The notes under the pieces were generated by a model. It had not been told where the DNA came from and made no database searches. It saw only the letters and a program-made list of their open reading frames with translations. The translations under genes were made by a program, and so were the position numbers. A DNA stretch of 64,000 nucleotides, from the NCBI GenBank assembly GCA_026225945.1, contig JAMJFZ010001815.1, positions 3,039,501-3,103,500 on the forward strand, given 5' to 3'. Source of the stretch: Cricetomys ansorgei. Lineage: Eukaryota > Chordata > Mammalia > Rodentia > Nesomyidae. This document shows positions 36,501 through 44,512 of the stretch, one piece after another (position 1 is the stretch's first letter; each line of letters begins with the position of its first letter).

Positions 36501-39500
36501 ACCCATATTGTTCTAGAATCGCACATATAGTGTTGAAACAAAAAGCCAAATAGGAATTCTCTCCAGTTAGAGACGAGCCTTTGAGAGTAGAAGAGACTCC
36601 CTGTGAGCTCCAGAGGCATATCGCTGAGACTCCGGGCCAGTCTAATGACAGCTGCTGTTTCCCTTGCCTCTGACCACAGGTACCCGCAAGATGGAATACA
36701 AGGGCAGCAGCTGGCATGAGACCTGCTTCACCTGTCAGCGCTGCCAGCAGCCCATTGGAACCAAGAGCTTCATACCCAAGGAGAATCAGAACTTCTGCGT
36801 GCCCTGCTATGAGAAGCAGTATGCCCTGCAGTGTGTGCAGTGCAAAAAGGTGCTTGGGTTCCCCAGGGTCTCATTTCCCATCTTTGGCCCAACTGTCATA
36901 AAGAAGCATCTGTCCCATCTCCATCCTTTAAGAGCTTGTCCATTCCTGCCTCCTGCTGTGCGTGTCTGCTCTCTGAGCATCTGTGCATTGATCTATTTTG
37001 GGTTTGTGATCTGTTTTTTGGTTTGATTTTTGTTTTCCCAAAGAGATGAACTCTGAGAAAAATTTGTACCTTCTAGAACATTTTCAAAGTTTATGACTTG
37101 ATGTTAGAGGAAGGGAAACTCCCTATCTTAACCTGTGTCTGTTAATTAAGCTGATCTGGAATAAACACAAACCACAAAAGAGATCTGCCACTCTCTCCCA
37201 CATACGGTTCCATAGATAGTGGCACTCCATGGCCTCAGTGCCATTCGGACTTATGCCAGCCTGTTTTTAAGCCCTCCTCTCCCCAACTTCCCTGCTTATT
37301 TGTGCCCTCCCCCCACTTCCCTGCTCCTCTGTGCCCTCCCCTCCCCAACTTCTCTGCTCAAATCTGTGCCCTCCCCTCACTTCCCTGGTCATTTGTACCC
37401 TCCCCTCCCCCCACTTCCCTGCTCATGGTGCCCTCCCCCCACTTCCCTGCTCCTCTGTGTCCTCCCCTCCCCCCACTTCCCTGCTCATTTGTGCCCTCCC
37501 CCCACTTCCCTGCTCCTCTATGCCCTCCCCTCCCCAACTTCCCTGCTCATGGAGCCCTCCCCCCACTTCCCTGCTCCTCTGTGCCCTCCCCTCCCCAACT
37601 TCCCTGCTCATGGTGCCCTCCCCTCCCCTCAGTTCCTTGCCCCACTGCCCCTCCACCACATTTATGGTTGTTCTTTGCTGAACTTACTCCTGCACTTTTA
37701 AGTTCTTGTTTCTTCTGGGATATATTTCTGCTGTGTAGCCACCTGTTCTGGCTTGAGAACAGTTTGGTCCTTTTCAGCAAGGCTCACCTTGACATGGTGG
37801 GGGGAAGCTTGCATGTGGGTTCATCCAAGGCCTTGTTCCTCTAGGTATGCTTGATAACCAGAGTTTCTATATCTAATGCATGCATTTGTATGTACGCACA
37901 ACAAAAACCTGAGCCCTGTTAGGAGGTAGGGAATCCTGGGCTCAGCCCCACTGCCAGACCTACAAACATATAGGCACCCCTACAAACTCCACATTGTTAG
38001 AACATGAAGGCATCCCCTGTGGCTCCTTTGAGTTACTCCCTTCTGTCATCTGTGTGGTCCTATTAGTTGCAAAAGTGCAGGAGGCACAGCCTTGTGGGGT
38101 ACATCCTTTTGCGTGTGTGCTGCCTAAATACCCTCCCGGCTTTCAAGATAGACACATCCCTGCTTGGGCAATGAAATAAGCCCTGTGGCACCAGGGCTGG
38201 GTTTTAATCTAGATGTAGATGACTCTGCAACCAGCAGGTGTCCTGATGCAATGTGGGACAGAACAGATTGTGCACAGAGCAGGCAACAAGAGGAACCAGC
38301 TAACCCGGGAGGATGGGAGGATGGAGACTGGAGGTGTTTAGGGAAGAAATCTCCAAGAAAGTCACGCTGAAACTAAAGTGAAGCTGAACCTGCTGATATG
38401 GTGTGAAAGGGGGTGGAGAGTGTGAGGGGAGGCAGAAGGAGTGGGAGGGAGTGCAAGGTATGAAGAGGGATGGAGTGGTGAGAGGTGGCGAATAGAAGGG
38501 GGAGAGGAGATGGGAGAGGAGTGAGGGGAGGAGCACTGGGGTGGGGGTGGGGGACTCCAGACAGAGTAAGCATCACCTCACATGCCTCCTGTATGCCCAA
38601 AGAACATGGAGACCCGGAATATTTTTCATAAATTCTGTTCCTGGGATAGGGGAGTGACAGGCAAATGATCTGACATACGGTTTCATGACAACAGAGCAGG
38701 ACAGAATGGAGCCCTGATTCTACCTCTCACCTTGCCATTAACAAGCTATGACTTCATTCATGGGCAATGCCAGGGTCTCGTTTGAGTCGTCTGTAGCATA
38801 GGAATAGCATCTTGCTGCACAAGCTTCATACAAGGACCTCAGAAATTGCTGAATGCTGCCACACTGTTCAAAAAGCAAGAAGCAAAAAGCAAAACTCAAA
38901 AAGCACCAAGGTGTGGTCTGGAGTATTTCCATTCCGTCCACTCCTGCCACTGCCTGTGGAGCTGAGACATACTCAGACTCCTCCAGTCTCCTACTCTAGT
39001 CTTCACCCATGTCTCAAACTTGTACGTAAAGCAACATTTGGATGTTTGCAGTTGAGGTCTGGTGAGCTGTTCACCACCTTGTAGCTTCTTTGCAAACCTT
39101 CTATGACTGTAAGAATAGGTGAGCATGAAAGCTTCCAAGACACCCATCCCTGTGAGCCACACCAGCAGGGGCCAATTCTTTAAGTCTCTCCCGACCTGCC
39201 TCTTGAGTTACAGACTGAGCATGAGAGTAGAGCTGGAGAGATCACCACTTGCTGAGGTTTGAAGGAAGGCTTCCAGAGAGATTTGTCCCCAAATAGAACT
39301 GAGGTGCTAAGGTCTTTAGCCATGACTTGCCTCAGCTACAGGGCTGCTCAGGAGTAGGGGGCCATGCCCTCAATGTTGTCTCTGATCATGACCCCTCCAC
39401 TGCACCACCTTCATCCTCGGGGAGGTGACAGTGCACCACAGCACCCGTACCTTCTGTCCCCCTGCACTACTGTGACACCTAAGGACTCAGCATCACTAGA

Positions 39501-42500
39501 GAGAAAACCAAGAGCGATAGCAATTGAACAGAGGGTAACACGTAGTGCCTGAGGAATAAGGTTTCTTTCCCTCTGGACACTTGCTGGGAGCAGGGGATGT
39601 TGTGTGTCCACTGGCAGCAGAGGTGACTGACAGATGTCTACCAGAAAACAGAGGTGGCACTGACTCATGCACTTGTCTCCCCAGCCCATCACCACAGGAG
39701 GTGTCACTTACAGGGAGCAGCCCTGGCACAAAGAGTGCTTCGTATGCACGGCCTGTAAGAAGCAGCTCTCTGGGCAGCGCTTCACCGCACGCGATGAGTT
39801 TCCCTACTGCTTGACCTGCTTCTGTGACTTGTATGCCAAGAAGTGTGCTGGGTGCACCAACCCCATCAGTGGTAAGTGTCCTGGGAAGGCCATTGCCAGG
39901 GTACAGGCTGTCTGCTTCCTGGAGCAACATGGCAGCCCAGAGTGTTAGCACAGGTGTTGTTGGTGTCCTGGGGCTCTGGACACCTTTCTGACCCTCTGCT
40001 GCCCATCCTTGGTACACTGCATGTGCTTCAGCAGGTGACCGATGAATTCCCCTCAAATCTGGTCACTGAGAACCATTGGCCTGTCATTGAGTGTTCCTGC
40101 TTGGGTCTGTGAGTCTGCTGTAATCGTGAGCAAGATGGATGCTGTTTTAGACACCACAGCAGACCTGGTATTTGGAAGTGTCCGTGTCATCTCAGAGAGA
40201 CTCTTCTAACCACAGACCACAGCTAGATGGGGACACAGGGCATATTCTGAGTAGTTTATTTATGGCACAGTCCCTAAAGAATTCGACAAAGTGAGAAGCC
40301 AAAATGTGCTTGGCTGGCAGACGAGTCTCTGGATTGAACTATTGAATATGCCGAATATATCAAAGATGGGGACTAGATGGCTTCAGGCTTGTGCACCATG
40401 TACTATCCCAGAGTCAGTGGCCAGGTTGGGAGAGGAAAGTCCAAGTATCCTGTCGTGTGTAGGAATGCGTTTTGAAGTGGATTTTCCAACTCCATTCAGT
40501 CCATTTGTTCTAGTTTGCTTTTTATTGCTGATAAACATCATAATAAAAACAACCTGTGGAGGAAAGTTTACTTCATCTTGCTGCTTGCGGCCCATCATGA
40601 GGAGAAGTAAAGGCAGGAACTCAAGCAGAACCACGGAGAGGTGCTACTTACTGGTTTGTTCTCCTTGTCTTGCTCAGTTTCCTTTCTTGTACATCCCTGG
40701 ACCTCCGGGGGGCGGGGGGGCACTCCCACACTGGGCTGGGCCCTTCCACATCAACCATTAATCAAGAATATGCCCCACAGCCTACTTGCATACAGGAAGA
40801 GGTCCCCTCTTCCCCAGACAACTCCAGGTTGGGTCTAGTTGATAAAGAGCTTACCAGCCACCATCGCTTTGTTCCTGCTCCCAGTGAGCAGACTTACCTG
40901 GTAGGGATCAGCAAGCCATGGACTTTCTCCTGTAGGTTTTCAGAGTCTTTACACAGATACACTTGCACACCACTGTGCTCCTTGCCTGGAACCAAGTCAC
41001 CTTGGTCCTACTTCACACACATCCCCCCCCCCCCCCCACCAGTGCTCCTCTCTTCCCCAGCTCTCCGCTGTAGAATTTAACAAGGGTGCGAGAAGGAGAA
41101 GTATGGAATGGCAGAGGTGCCAGGTGCCCTAAAAGCTTCTTGGAGGGGCTGGAGGATGACTCAGTGGTAAGAGTGGCTGTATTTCCAAAGGACCTAGGTT
41201 CAAATCTCAGCACCTGCATAGCAGTGCACAACTGCCTGTAAGTCCAGTTCCATGGGACCCAACCCCCTCAAATGTGGTGCACAGACATATATTCAGGCAA
41301 ACACGCATATAAAATTAAAATAAAAATCTCAAAAAAAAATTTAAAAGCATCTTGGGTTTAGAGCTCACTCAGATCCATATGCTAAGAAGAGAAGCCACCA
41401 TTTCCCAAGTTTTTGGCAGCCCTACGAACTTCCTAGAGCTTCCTAGGTGACTCAGATATGCAGAGAAGTCACAAAGGCAGAGCTGAATCTCAGATTAGTT
41501 TCTTCCCAGGGCCAAGGGCCAGGTTTCGGTTCTAGGAATAGGAAAGGCAATTTATATGGAAACAAGATACTCAATATCACTTTTCCACCTTGTGGTGCTG
41601 TGGATCAAACCCAGGGCATCACACGCTAGGCAAGGAGTCTGCTGTTGAGTTACATCCTCAGCTCCAGGAATTTGCCTCTTTTTTTTTAAAGCTACAAGCT
41701 ATTTAGGGAAAGAGGATTGGTGAGTTTTGCTGGTGTATCCTCCATCAGGAGCAGAAGTGGCCTTTAGAAGGGCACAGGCACTTCGTTAGAGACTCGTGCT
41801 AAGACCTAGCCCTGGCATGGCTTGCCAGAGAGGAAAAGCTTGATGTTCTCCCACTGTGGAAGGGTGCAGGAGAGGGCCAGCCTTTTCTGCTGATGGGTTC
41901 ATGGGGGCTCTACTCAGGAGGGAGTACGGACGGACAAAAAGGAAAACGACAAGATAGCTTGTTCTTCATGGCAAGTGAACACAGTAATTCATTCTTCTGT
42001 GGGACTCGGACATGGCACACTTATGCGCTTTAAGAAATGACACGCAGAACTGCGCTTTAGAAAATAAAAATGCAGAAGGATTTTTAATAGGAAAATTTAA
42101 CAGTGTACATTTTAAGGGGAGAAAGGGGTAGGGGAGAAAACAAAGCACGCTGCTAGAGTAGAGCGGCACTAAGAGAGTGTTGCTACTTGCTGTAAAACTT
42201 TTAAAGGGCCAGTCATCTCAGCAGGGGCCGTCCTGGTACTCAGGTGCTATCCAGGATGGAGCCAGCATCATTTCTCCTGTGGCCTGCAAACCTCAAGGTG
42301 TGTGATTACAAAGAAAGAACATTTGGAAGAACATTTGAGACAATGAGCTGCCAATGGTTGGAGGCTCCTGCTGATTGAATTCAGTTCTTCTGGTGCTGGT
42401 CATTTTTTTTTTGGTGTGCTAATTTTCCTTTTTGCTTAAAGGCTATCTATCTCTTCCTGGAGCATTAACACCTGCCCCCCGCCCCACACCCCCGGACGGC

Positions 42501-43762
42501 TTTTATCATATGCTTGTAGTATGGCAGGACTTAAAGAAAAAAGCCTGCAAGGTTTTCAGATGAAGTGGCTGCATTCCTTTCCCAGCCAACAACCGCCAGC
42601 TCGGGTAGGCCATGCAGACATTCTCATTAAAGATGAAAATTCAGCAAAGAAGGGGAGCAATATAGCTGATGGACTAATATTTCCCTAGCTAAAGAATCCA
42701 GAACTCTACTTAGCATCAGGGATACTCATAGGCATAAGCAGAAGGGCCTGCTACAACAGGACCTAACTGGGGAGTTAGAGTCTGTGTAAGACTGAGAATG
42801 TGACAGTGGTGGGATAGTGTGGGTGTGGCTACTCTGTTACAGTGTGATTTCTCGGGCCAGACTCTTGGTAACTGAAATTCATCATCTGGATTTCACCGGA
42901 ACAGACGGCGACTGTGAGAGGAGTCCATGTACTCCATCCTTCTTTGTTTCAAAGTGGCTGAGGTTTTGCTCAGTTCTTAACCCTTTTAGGAACAGCTCAG
43001 ACGGGTGATCCTGCCTCCCTCCATTGCATTGTACCCCAATTCTCTGAGCCCCTTCTCCTGCTTCTGGAGCTGATTACAGGCTCTGTAGGCTGGTCCTTCT
43101 CTAGCCATTCCTAGGAGGATCACCCCTCTCCTCTTCTGCCTCCCTACATCCCAGCAAAGGCAAGGAACCTGCTCCTTTTCTTGTGGGGAGCAGGTTTCAT
43201 TTCAGGAGAAAAGAGACCAGAATCAAGGAAACAGCAGACACTGTTCTTTCCACAGTGCAGGGGTGGAAGCCAGGACCTCACATGCTGCGGGAAGCACTCT
43301 ACTACTGGGTGACACCCCCAGCCCAAACCCGAACTTTTGCATAGATTGCATAGGGTGCTATCACACCTTGCTGGAGCCAGTTTCTGTATCTGCTCTGATC
43401 ACCCTAAGCTCCTGGAGGCTGTGCAGAATAGTTGATTACACGTGAGTTCTCTGATCTCCAGTGCTGTCTGGCTCACTGCCCATGTGCAGCACGGCGGGCA
43501 CTGCGGTTGACGTAGATGACACTGTAATTCCTCTATCAGCTCTGCTGAGGTTGATCACATGGACACATTGCCCTCTTCCCTCATCACGTGTGTTTTTCCT
43601 TTGTGTGCAGGTCTCGGTGGCACAAAGTACATCTCTTTTGAGGAACGTCAGTGGCACAACGACTGCTTCAACTGTAAGAAGTGCTCCCTGTCCCTGGTGG
43701 GGCGAGGCTTCCTCACCGAGAGAGACGACATCCTCTGCCCCGACTGTGGGAAGGACATCTGA
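15650..43762 (+). CDS. FHL2: FHL2, four and a half LIM domains protein 2 (spliced)
   Basis: CDS is join(15650-15805, 28894-29068, 36680-36849, 39685-39871, 43611-43762): 840 nt, 279 residues plus stop, the normal FHL2 length. The protein is built only of LIM zinc fingers. The half LIM uses C7, C10, C28, C31. LIM1 uses C40, C43, H62, C65 and C68, C71, C89, C92. LIM2 spans C101-C153, LIM3 C162-C212 and LIM4 C221-C275, each with the CxxC, HxxC, CxxC, CxxC ligand set. All 36 ligands are present. FHL2 is a scaffold and coregulator in heart and muscle that partners with SRF, beta-catenin, androgen receptor, integrins and titin, in nucleus, focal adhesions and sarcomere. All junctions are GT-AG and in phase. 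Identification rests on near-identity to the FHL2 sequence known to me; FHL1, FHL3 and FHL5 are much more distant. Confidence 0.98.
16405..16728 (-). repeat. LINE-type interspersed repeat, antisense
   Basis: 'ACTTTTATTTTGGCTTACAATTTC', 'CATGGCAGAAGCATATGGCAG' and 'TTCACCTCCTAAAGGTCC' appear in the order of a common rodent/mammalian LINE 3' type repeat. The family name is uncertain. Confidence 0.5.
16792..16860 (+). repeat. (CT)n(CA)n microsatellite
   Basis: CT runs pass into CA runs, with one short interruption near 16811. Confidence 0.92.
17470..17790 (-). repeat. LINE-type interspersed repeat, antisense, degraded
   Basis: 'GTAGGCTCACATGGAAAAAC' and 'CTCTACCTTCTAAAGGTCCCAC' match the module order seen at 16405-16728. 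The similarity is weak. Confidence 0.4.
17868..18000. repeat. MIR-like SINE fragment
   Basis: 'CACATCTGTAAAATAGAAAATC' followed by 'ATGGGATTATTGTGATAAG' is typical of the MIR core and its 3' side. Confidence 0.65.
19420..19578 (-). mobile_element. URR1-type hAT transposon, truncated at one end
   Basis: 'CATCTGCATATCAGATATTTACC', 'TTTATGGTTGGGGGTCACCA' and a terminal 'AGGAAGGTTGACC' match the copies at 7753 and 51175. The other end (GGTTCTCAACC) is missing. Confidence 0.8.
19640..19775. repeat. MIR-like SINE fragment
   Basis: 'CACTGAGGCTTAGAAATGTTG' followed by 'GTACTGAGGGGCAGGATTAG' follows the MIR consensus order. Confidence 0.5.
20761..20907 (+). repeat. B1-type SINE, diverged
   Basis: 'GGCTCAGACCTTTAACCCC', 'CCAGAGGCAAAGGTAGG' and 'GGCCAGCCAGGGCTACCTAG' follow the B1 monomer, ending in an A-rich tail. 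Confidence 0.75.
20975..21021 (+). repeat. (ATC)n/(ATT)n microsatellite
   Basis: About eleven TCA units pass into TTA units. Confidence 0.93.
21040..21205 (-). repeat. B3-type SINE, antisense, diverged
   Basis: A TG-rich start is followed by 'GTAGAGGTTAGGTGACAACC', 'GGGAGTCAGTTTTCTTC' and 'AGATGAGCCATCTCTTGGCC'. This is the antisense B2/B3 order. Confidence 0.65.
21790..21915. repeat. MIR-like SINE
   Basis: 'ACCAGCTGTGTGACAGG', 'CATGTCTATCAAATGCGG' and 'TCACAGAACTGTCAGGGAAATG' follow the MIR order. Confidence 0.65.
23574..23659 (+). repeat. (GGA)n/(GGGGGA)n purine tract
   Basis: An 86-bp pure A/G run: A9, then GAA/GGA units, four GGGGGA units, further GGA units, then GGGG and AAAAAA. It is a purine-only mirror-like tract with many G runs on the + strand. 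The opposite strand reads as polyproline, which is not a gene. Confidence 0.95.
23938..24035 (+). repeat. B1/B4-type SINE fragment
   Basis: 'GGGTGTGGTGGCTCATGCCTG' followed by 'GGGAGGCCAAGGGAGGAGG' is the 7SL-derived head of B1. The 3' half is diverged. Confidence 0.65.
24125..24290. repeat. MIR SINE
   Basis: 'GTGCTTTACACCCATCACCTCATT' followed by 'GAAGTCTGAGGTTGAGAG' is the MIR core and the element is nearly full length. Confidence 0.7.
25345..25660 (+). repeat. Family R LINE-like 3'-end repeat
   Basis: 'GAGGTGGTTTAAATGAGATG', 'GGGAAAGGTTAGGAGGTGTG' and 'CAATTAAATGCATCG' match the sense module, ending near 'CCTTGGTCACAGTG'. Confidence 0.72.
26548..26935 (-). repeat. Rodent L1-type 3'-end repeat, antisense
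   Basis: 'TGCTGTGACCAAACACCATGAG', 'GGAACCTGGAGGCAAGCACTG', 'TGAGCTGGTCCCTCCCACATC' and 'GGGGCATTTTCTCAACTGATG' lead to 'GCCAAGTTGACATAAAAC'. This module is related to but distinct from family R. Confidence 0.75.
27095..27197 (-). repeat. B4-like SINE (B1 joined to ID), antisense
   Basis: 'GCTGAGATTACAGGCATGCGCC' (B1 antisense head) joins directly to 'CAGTGCTGGGGATCGAACCC' (ID antisense). This composite layout is characteristic of B4. Confidence 0.75.
27200..27398 (-). repeat. B3-type SINE, antisense
   Basis: The order 'GATGCCCTCAGAGGCCAGAAG', 'CCCTAGAGTTGGATCTATAGG', 'TCTTAGTCGCTGAGCCATCTC' is an antisense B3. Confidence 0.85.
27511..27635 (+). repeat. Compound (TG)n(GA)n(GGGA)n microsatellite
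   Basis: Fifteen TG units at 27511-27540 pass into GA units. After these comes a G/A-rich tract with a repeated 'GGAGAAGGACAGAGGGAG'-like unit up to about 27635. Confidence 0.95.
28645..28735 (+). repeat. Pyrimidine tract and (CA)n microsatellite
   Basis: A C/T-rich run ending in about nine C residues leads into (CA)n at 28681-28709, with a second short CA run afterwards. It lies about 160 bp upstream of the FHL2 coding exon 2 acceptor. Confidence 0.93.
28894..29068 (+). CDS. FHL2: FHL2 coding exon 2: rest of LIM1, start of LIM2
   Basis: Acceptor GGCTCTCCAG|GAC, donor ATGCCAG|GTCAGA. 175 nt encode residues 53-110 plus the first base of G111 (phase 1). It starts DLSYKDRHWHEGCFHC. LIM1 ligands here are H62, C65, C68, C71, C89 and C92; LIM2 opens with C101 and C104. 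The polypyrimidine tract before the acceptor is strong. The reading frame joins exactly with the exons on both sides. Confidence 0.98.
30003..30088 (+). repeat. B1-type SINE, 5' part
   Basis: 'GCCAGGTGCAGTGGTATGC', 'TTTTAATCCCAGCACACAGGAGG' and 'TTAGAGGCCAGCC' are B1 head sequence; the 3' half is missing. Confidence 0.8.
30108..30215 (+). repeat. ID-type SINE fragment
   Basis: 'TATAGTTCAGTGGTGGAGTGCTTGCCCAGCATG' is an ID/tRNA-derived head and an A/C-rich stretch follows. Confidence 0.7.
31502..31612 (+). repeat. B1-type SINE
   Basis: 'GCCAGGTGTGATGGAGCACGCC', 'TGTAATCTCAGCACTTC' and 'GAGTTCTAGGCCAGCCAG' follow the B1 monomer, ending in 'CCTGTCTAAAAACAGC'. Confidence 0.82.
31979..32105 (+). 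repeat. 22-bp minisatellite, six copies
   Basis: Six imperfect units of the type GCAATGTTCACACTGATCTTCT, 20-23 bp long, follow head to tail. The constant core is GTTCACACTGATCT, degenerate in copies 1 and 3. A further weak half-copy, GATGTTCACTGCTC, lies near 32117. Confidence 0.92.
33410..33572 (-). repeat. Rodent L1-type 3'-end fragment, antisense
   Basis: 'CTGGTCCCTTCCACAACAATC', 'ACCAAGAAAATGCCCTACAGG', 'GAGGCATTTTCTCAGTTGAGG' and 'ATCAAATTGACAAAAAAAAC' match the 26548-26935 module. Confidence 0.72.
33735..33772 (+). repeat. 19-bp tandem duplication
   Basis: CAGCCACACAGCTGCAGC occurs at 33735-33752 and again at 33754-33771, identical over 18 bases. Confidence 0.9.
34704..34877 (-). repeat. 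Full-length B1 SINE, antisense
   Basis: (GTTT)n, the antisense A-rich tail, leads into 'CGAGACAGGGTTTCTTTG', 'CTGGCTGTCCTGGAAGTC', 'CCTGCCTCTGCCTCCCGAG' and 'GCTGGGATTAAGGGCG'. It is one of the least diverged B1 copies here. Confidence 0.93.
35083..35170 (+). repeat. ID-type SINE
   Basis: 'GAGTTTAGCTCAGTGGTAGAA', 'CTAGCATGCAAGAGGTCCCC' and 'AGCTCAATTCTCAATACCATG' match the tRNA-Ala-derived ID element. Confidence 0.82.
35668..35875 (-). repeat. B3-type SINE, antisense
   Basis: 'TGTGCATGAGGTGTGGGGG', 'TTTTGGAGGTCAAAGGACATC' and 'TGCTCAGCCATCTTACTGGCC' follow the antisense B3 order. Confidence 0.75.
36680..36849 (+). CDS. FHL2: FHL2 coding exon 3: rest of LIM2, start of LIM3
   Basis: Acceptor TGACCACAG|GTACC, donor AAAAAG|GTGCTT. 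170 nt supply the last two bases of G111 and residues 112-167 (phase 0 end). It starts TRKMEYKGSSWHETC. LIM2 ligands are H123, C126, C129, C132, C150 and C153; LIM3 opens with C162 and C165. The donor is weaker than the others (GTGCTT), so intron retention is conceivable; reading on would add about 59 unrelated residues before a stop. Confidence 0.98.
37271..37645 (+). repeat. C-rich minisatellite with a two-unit higher-order pattern
   Basis: About eleven and a half units of 29-35 bp all start (G)CCCTCCCC and contain ACTTCCCTGCTC. Two unit types mostly alternate: a short 29-bp type ending CTCCTCTGT and a longer type with CCCTCCCCTCCCC ending TCATGGT or TCATTTGT. The basic period is thus about 31 bp and the higher-order period about 62 bp. 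Open frames run through it on both strands because the repeat lacks stops; they are not genes. Confidence 0.95.
38406..38553 (+). repeat. Purine-rich low-complexity tract
   Basis: GGGAG, GGAGAGG and GGGGTGGGGG strings dominate 150 bp with only scattered pyrimidines. It has several G runs of three or more. Confidence 0.85.
39685..39871 (+). CDS. FHL2: FHL2 coding exon 4: rest of LIM3, start of LIM4
   Basis: Acceptor TCTCCCCAG|CCC, donor ATCAGTG|GTAAGT. 187 nt encode residues 168-229 plus the first base of G230 (phase 1). It starts PITTGGVTYREQPWHKEC. LIM3 ligands are H182, C185, C188, C191, C209 and C212; LIM4 opens with C221 and C224. A 186-residue open frame on the opposite strand across this exon is a shadow. 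Confidence 0.98.
40508..40800 (-). repeat. Rodent L1-type 3'-end repeat, antisense
   Basis: 'TTTTTATTGCTGATAAACATC', 'AAGTAAAGGCAGGAACTCAAG' and 'GGGCTGGGCCCTTCCACATC' match the 26548-26935 module. A GGGGGGCGGGGGGG stretch sits inside it. Confidence 0.75.
41140..41346 (+). repeat. B2/B3-type SINE
   Basis: 'GGGGCTGGAGGATGACTCAGTGG', 'GGACCTAGGTTCAAATCTCAGC' and an A-rich tail mark a sense B2/B3 element. Confidence 0.88.
41585..41666 (-). repeat. ID-type SINE, antisense
   Basis: 'GGTGCTGTGGATCAAACCCAGGGC' through 'TTGAGTTACATCCTCAGCTCC' is an antisense ID element. Confidence 0.8.
43253..43325 (-). repeat. ID-type SINE fragment, antisense
   Basis: 'AGCCAGGACCTCACATGCTGCGGG' through 'GGGTGACACCCCCAGCCC' resembles an antisense ID element. 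Confidence 0.6.
43611..43762 (+). CDS. FHL2: FHL2 coding exon 5 (last): rest of LIM4 and stop
   Basis: Acceptor TTTGTGTGCAG|GTCTC. 152 nt give the last two bases of G230, residues 231-279 and TGA at 43760-43762. It starts LGGTKYISFEERQWHNDC and ends CPDCGKDI, the known FHL2 C-terminus. LIM4 ligands are H245, C248, C251, C254, C272 and C275. Confidence 0.98.
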
Positions 43763-44190
43763 AGGCAGCAGTCACGGCAGGCACGCATCCAATCAGCCAA
43801 TGCTGTGTTCTTGCTCCCACCAGCCAGTATGAGGCTTCCTCTCGCTGCCGGCTTCCTGTTTGCTGAAACCCTTTAGTTCTCTGTACTACTTCAGTTCCAG
43901 TGGGGAGAAGATATAAACCCATGTATAAACCTTAGGTGGGAAGATGACGTGGAATTTTGTAGAAACGCAAGCAGAGTCAATGAAAAAAATCCTTTTGTCT
44001 TTATAATGCATCCTTCTTTCACTGCCTATTTAATTTTTAAGTGCAATTAATAACATCTGTTATGAACTTGAATGTGTTTTCAAGGGAGAGCTGGGATTTG
44101 CAGCTTTGTAAGTTCCTTTTTCTGTAAAACATAGAGTAAGATTTATGTGACTTACAATAAAGTTATTCAGAATAAAACTTTTTGCCAAGC
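43763..44190 (+). other. FHL2: FHL2 3' UTR
   Basis: About 430 bp follow the stop and become AT-rich toward two poly(A) signals. Repeats are absent, in contrast with the flanks. The end near 44190 is inferred from the usual 10-30 nt signal-to-cleavage spacing. Confidence 0.8.
44156..44176 (+). terminator. FHL2: FHL2 poly(A) signals (two AATAAA)
   Basis: AATAAA occurs at 44156-44161 and again at 44171-44176. They are the expected cleavage signals for the FHL2 mRNA and give a transcript end near 44175-44195. Confidence 0.85.
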
Positions 44191-44512
44191 ACAGCCCCCT
44201 GGCTCTTTTCTGCAGTGCTGCCTTGCATGGAGTGATACGGATGTCCCGCTGAGGGCTGAGCACTCAAAGGTCACTTGTTATTCATTCCCCCACTGAATTA
44301 ATCATCATCCCCTGCAAACAGAAGCATCTCTAACCAAGGCTGAGAGCAGCACCGATCTATGGGTATAAGCAAATATTTAGAAGGCAGTTTGATACCATGC
44401 ACCTTTAGCAAAACAGTAGTCGGTTCTCCACTGGTGCTCTTTTCCAGTCAGTTTCTTAGTCTAGGTGATAAATAGCGTGTGAAGTGGGTGTCATGTTACT
44501 CAGAGTCTCAAG

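Larger units (their letters stand above)
29069..36679 (+). other. FHL2: FHL2 intron 3 (7.6 kb)
   Basis: Donor CAG|GTCAGA, acceptor TGACCACAG|GTACC. It holds B1, ID and B3 SINEs, a 22-bp minisatellite (31.98-32.1 kb), a short L1-type 3' piece (33.4 kb), a small 19-bp duplication (33.74 kb) and a G13 run (35010-35022). Segments 31.0-31.47 and 35.9-36.6 kb look single-copy and AT-rich. No coding exon is seen. Confidence 0.85.
36850..39684 (+). other. FHL2: FHL2 intron 4 (2.8 kb)
   Basis: Donor AAG|GTGCTT, acceptor TCTCCCCAG|CCC. It contains the large C-rich minisatellite (37.27-37.65 kb) and a purine-rich tract (38.4-38.55 kb). I saw no clear SINE, so most of the rest looks single-copy. Confidence 0.85.
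39872..43610 (+). other. FHL2: FHL2 intron 5 (3.7 kb)
   Basis: Donor GTG|GTAAGT, acceptor TTTGTGTGCAG|GTC. It contains an L1-type 3' end (40.5-40.8 kb), a C15 run (41023-41037), a B2/B3 SINE (41.14 kb) and antisense ID pieces (41.6 and 43.25 kb). The segment 41.7-43.2 kb looks single-copy. Confidence 0.85.

Noticed and set aside
37302..37844. 180-residue open frame on +, with other long frames around it on both strands
   Set aside because: It is the translation of a C-rich minisatellite that has no stops in any frame. The residues are repeated Pro/Ser/Leu/Cys strings.
39496..40056. 186-residue open frame on -
   Set aside because: It lies opposite FHL2 coding exon 4 and its flanks; the real exon on + explains the open frame.
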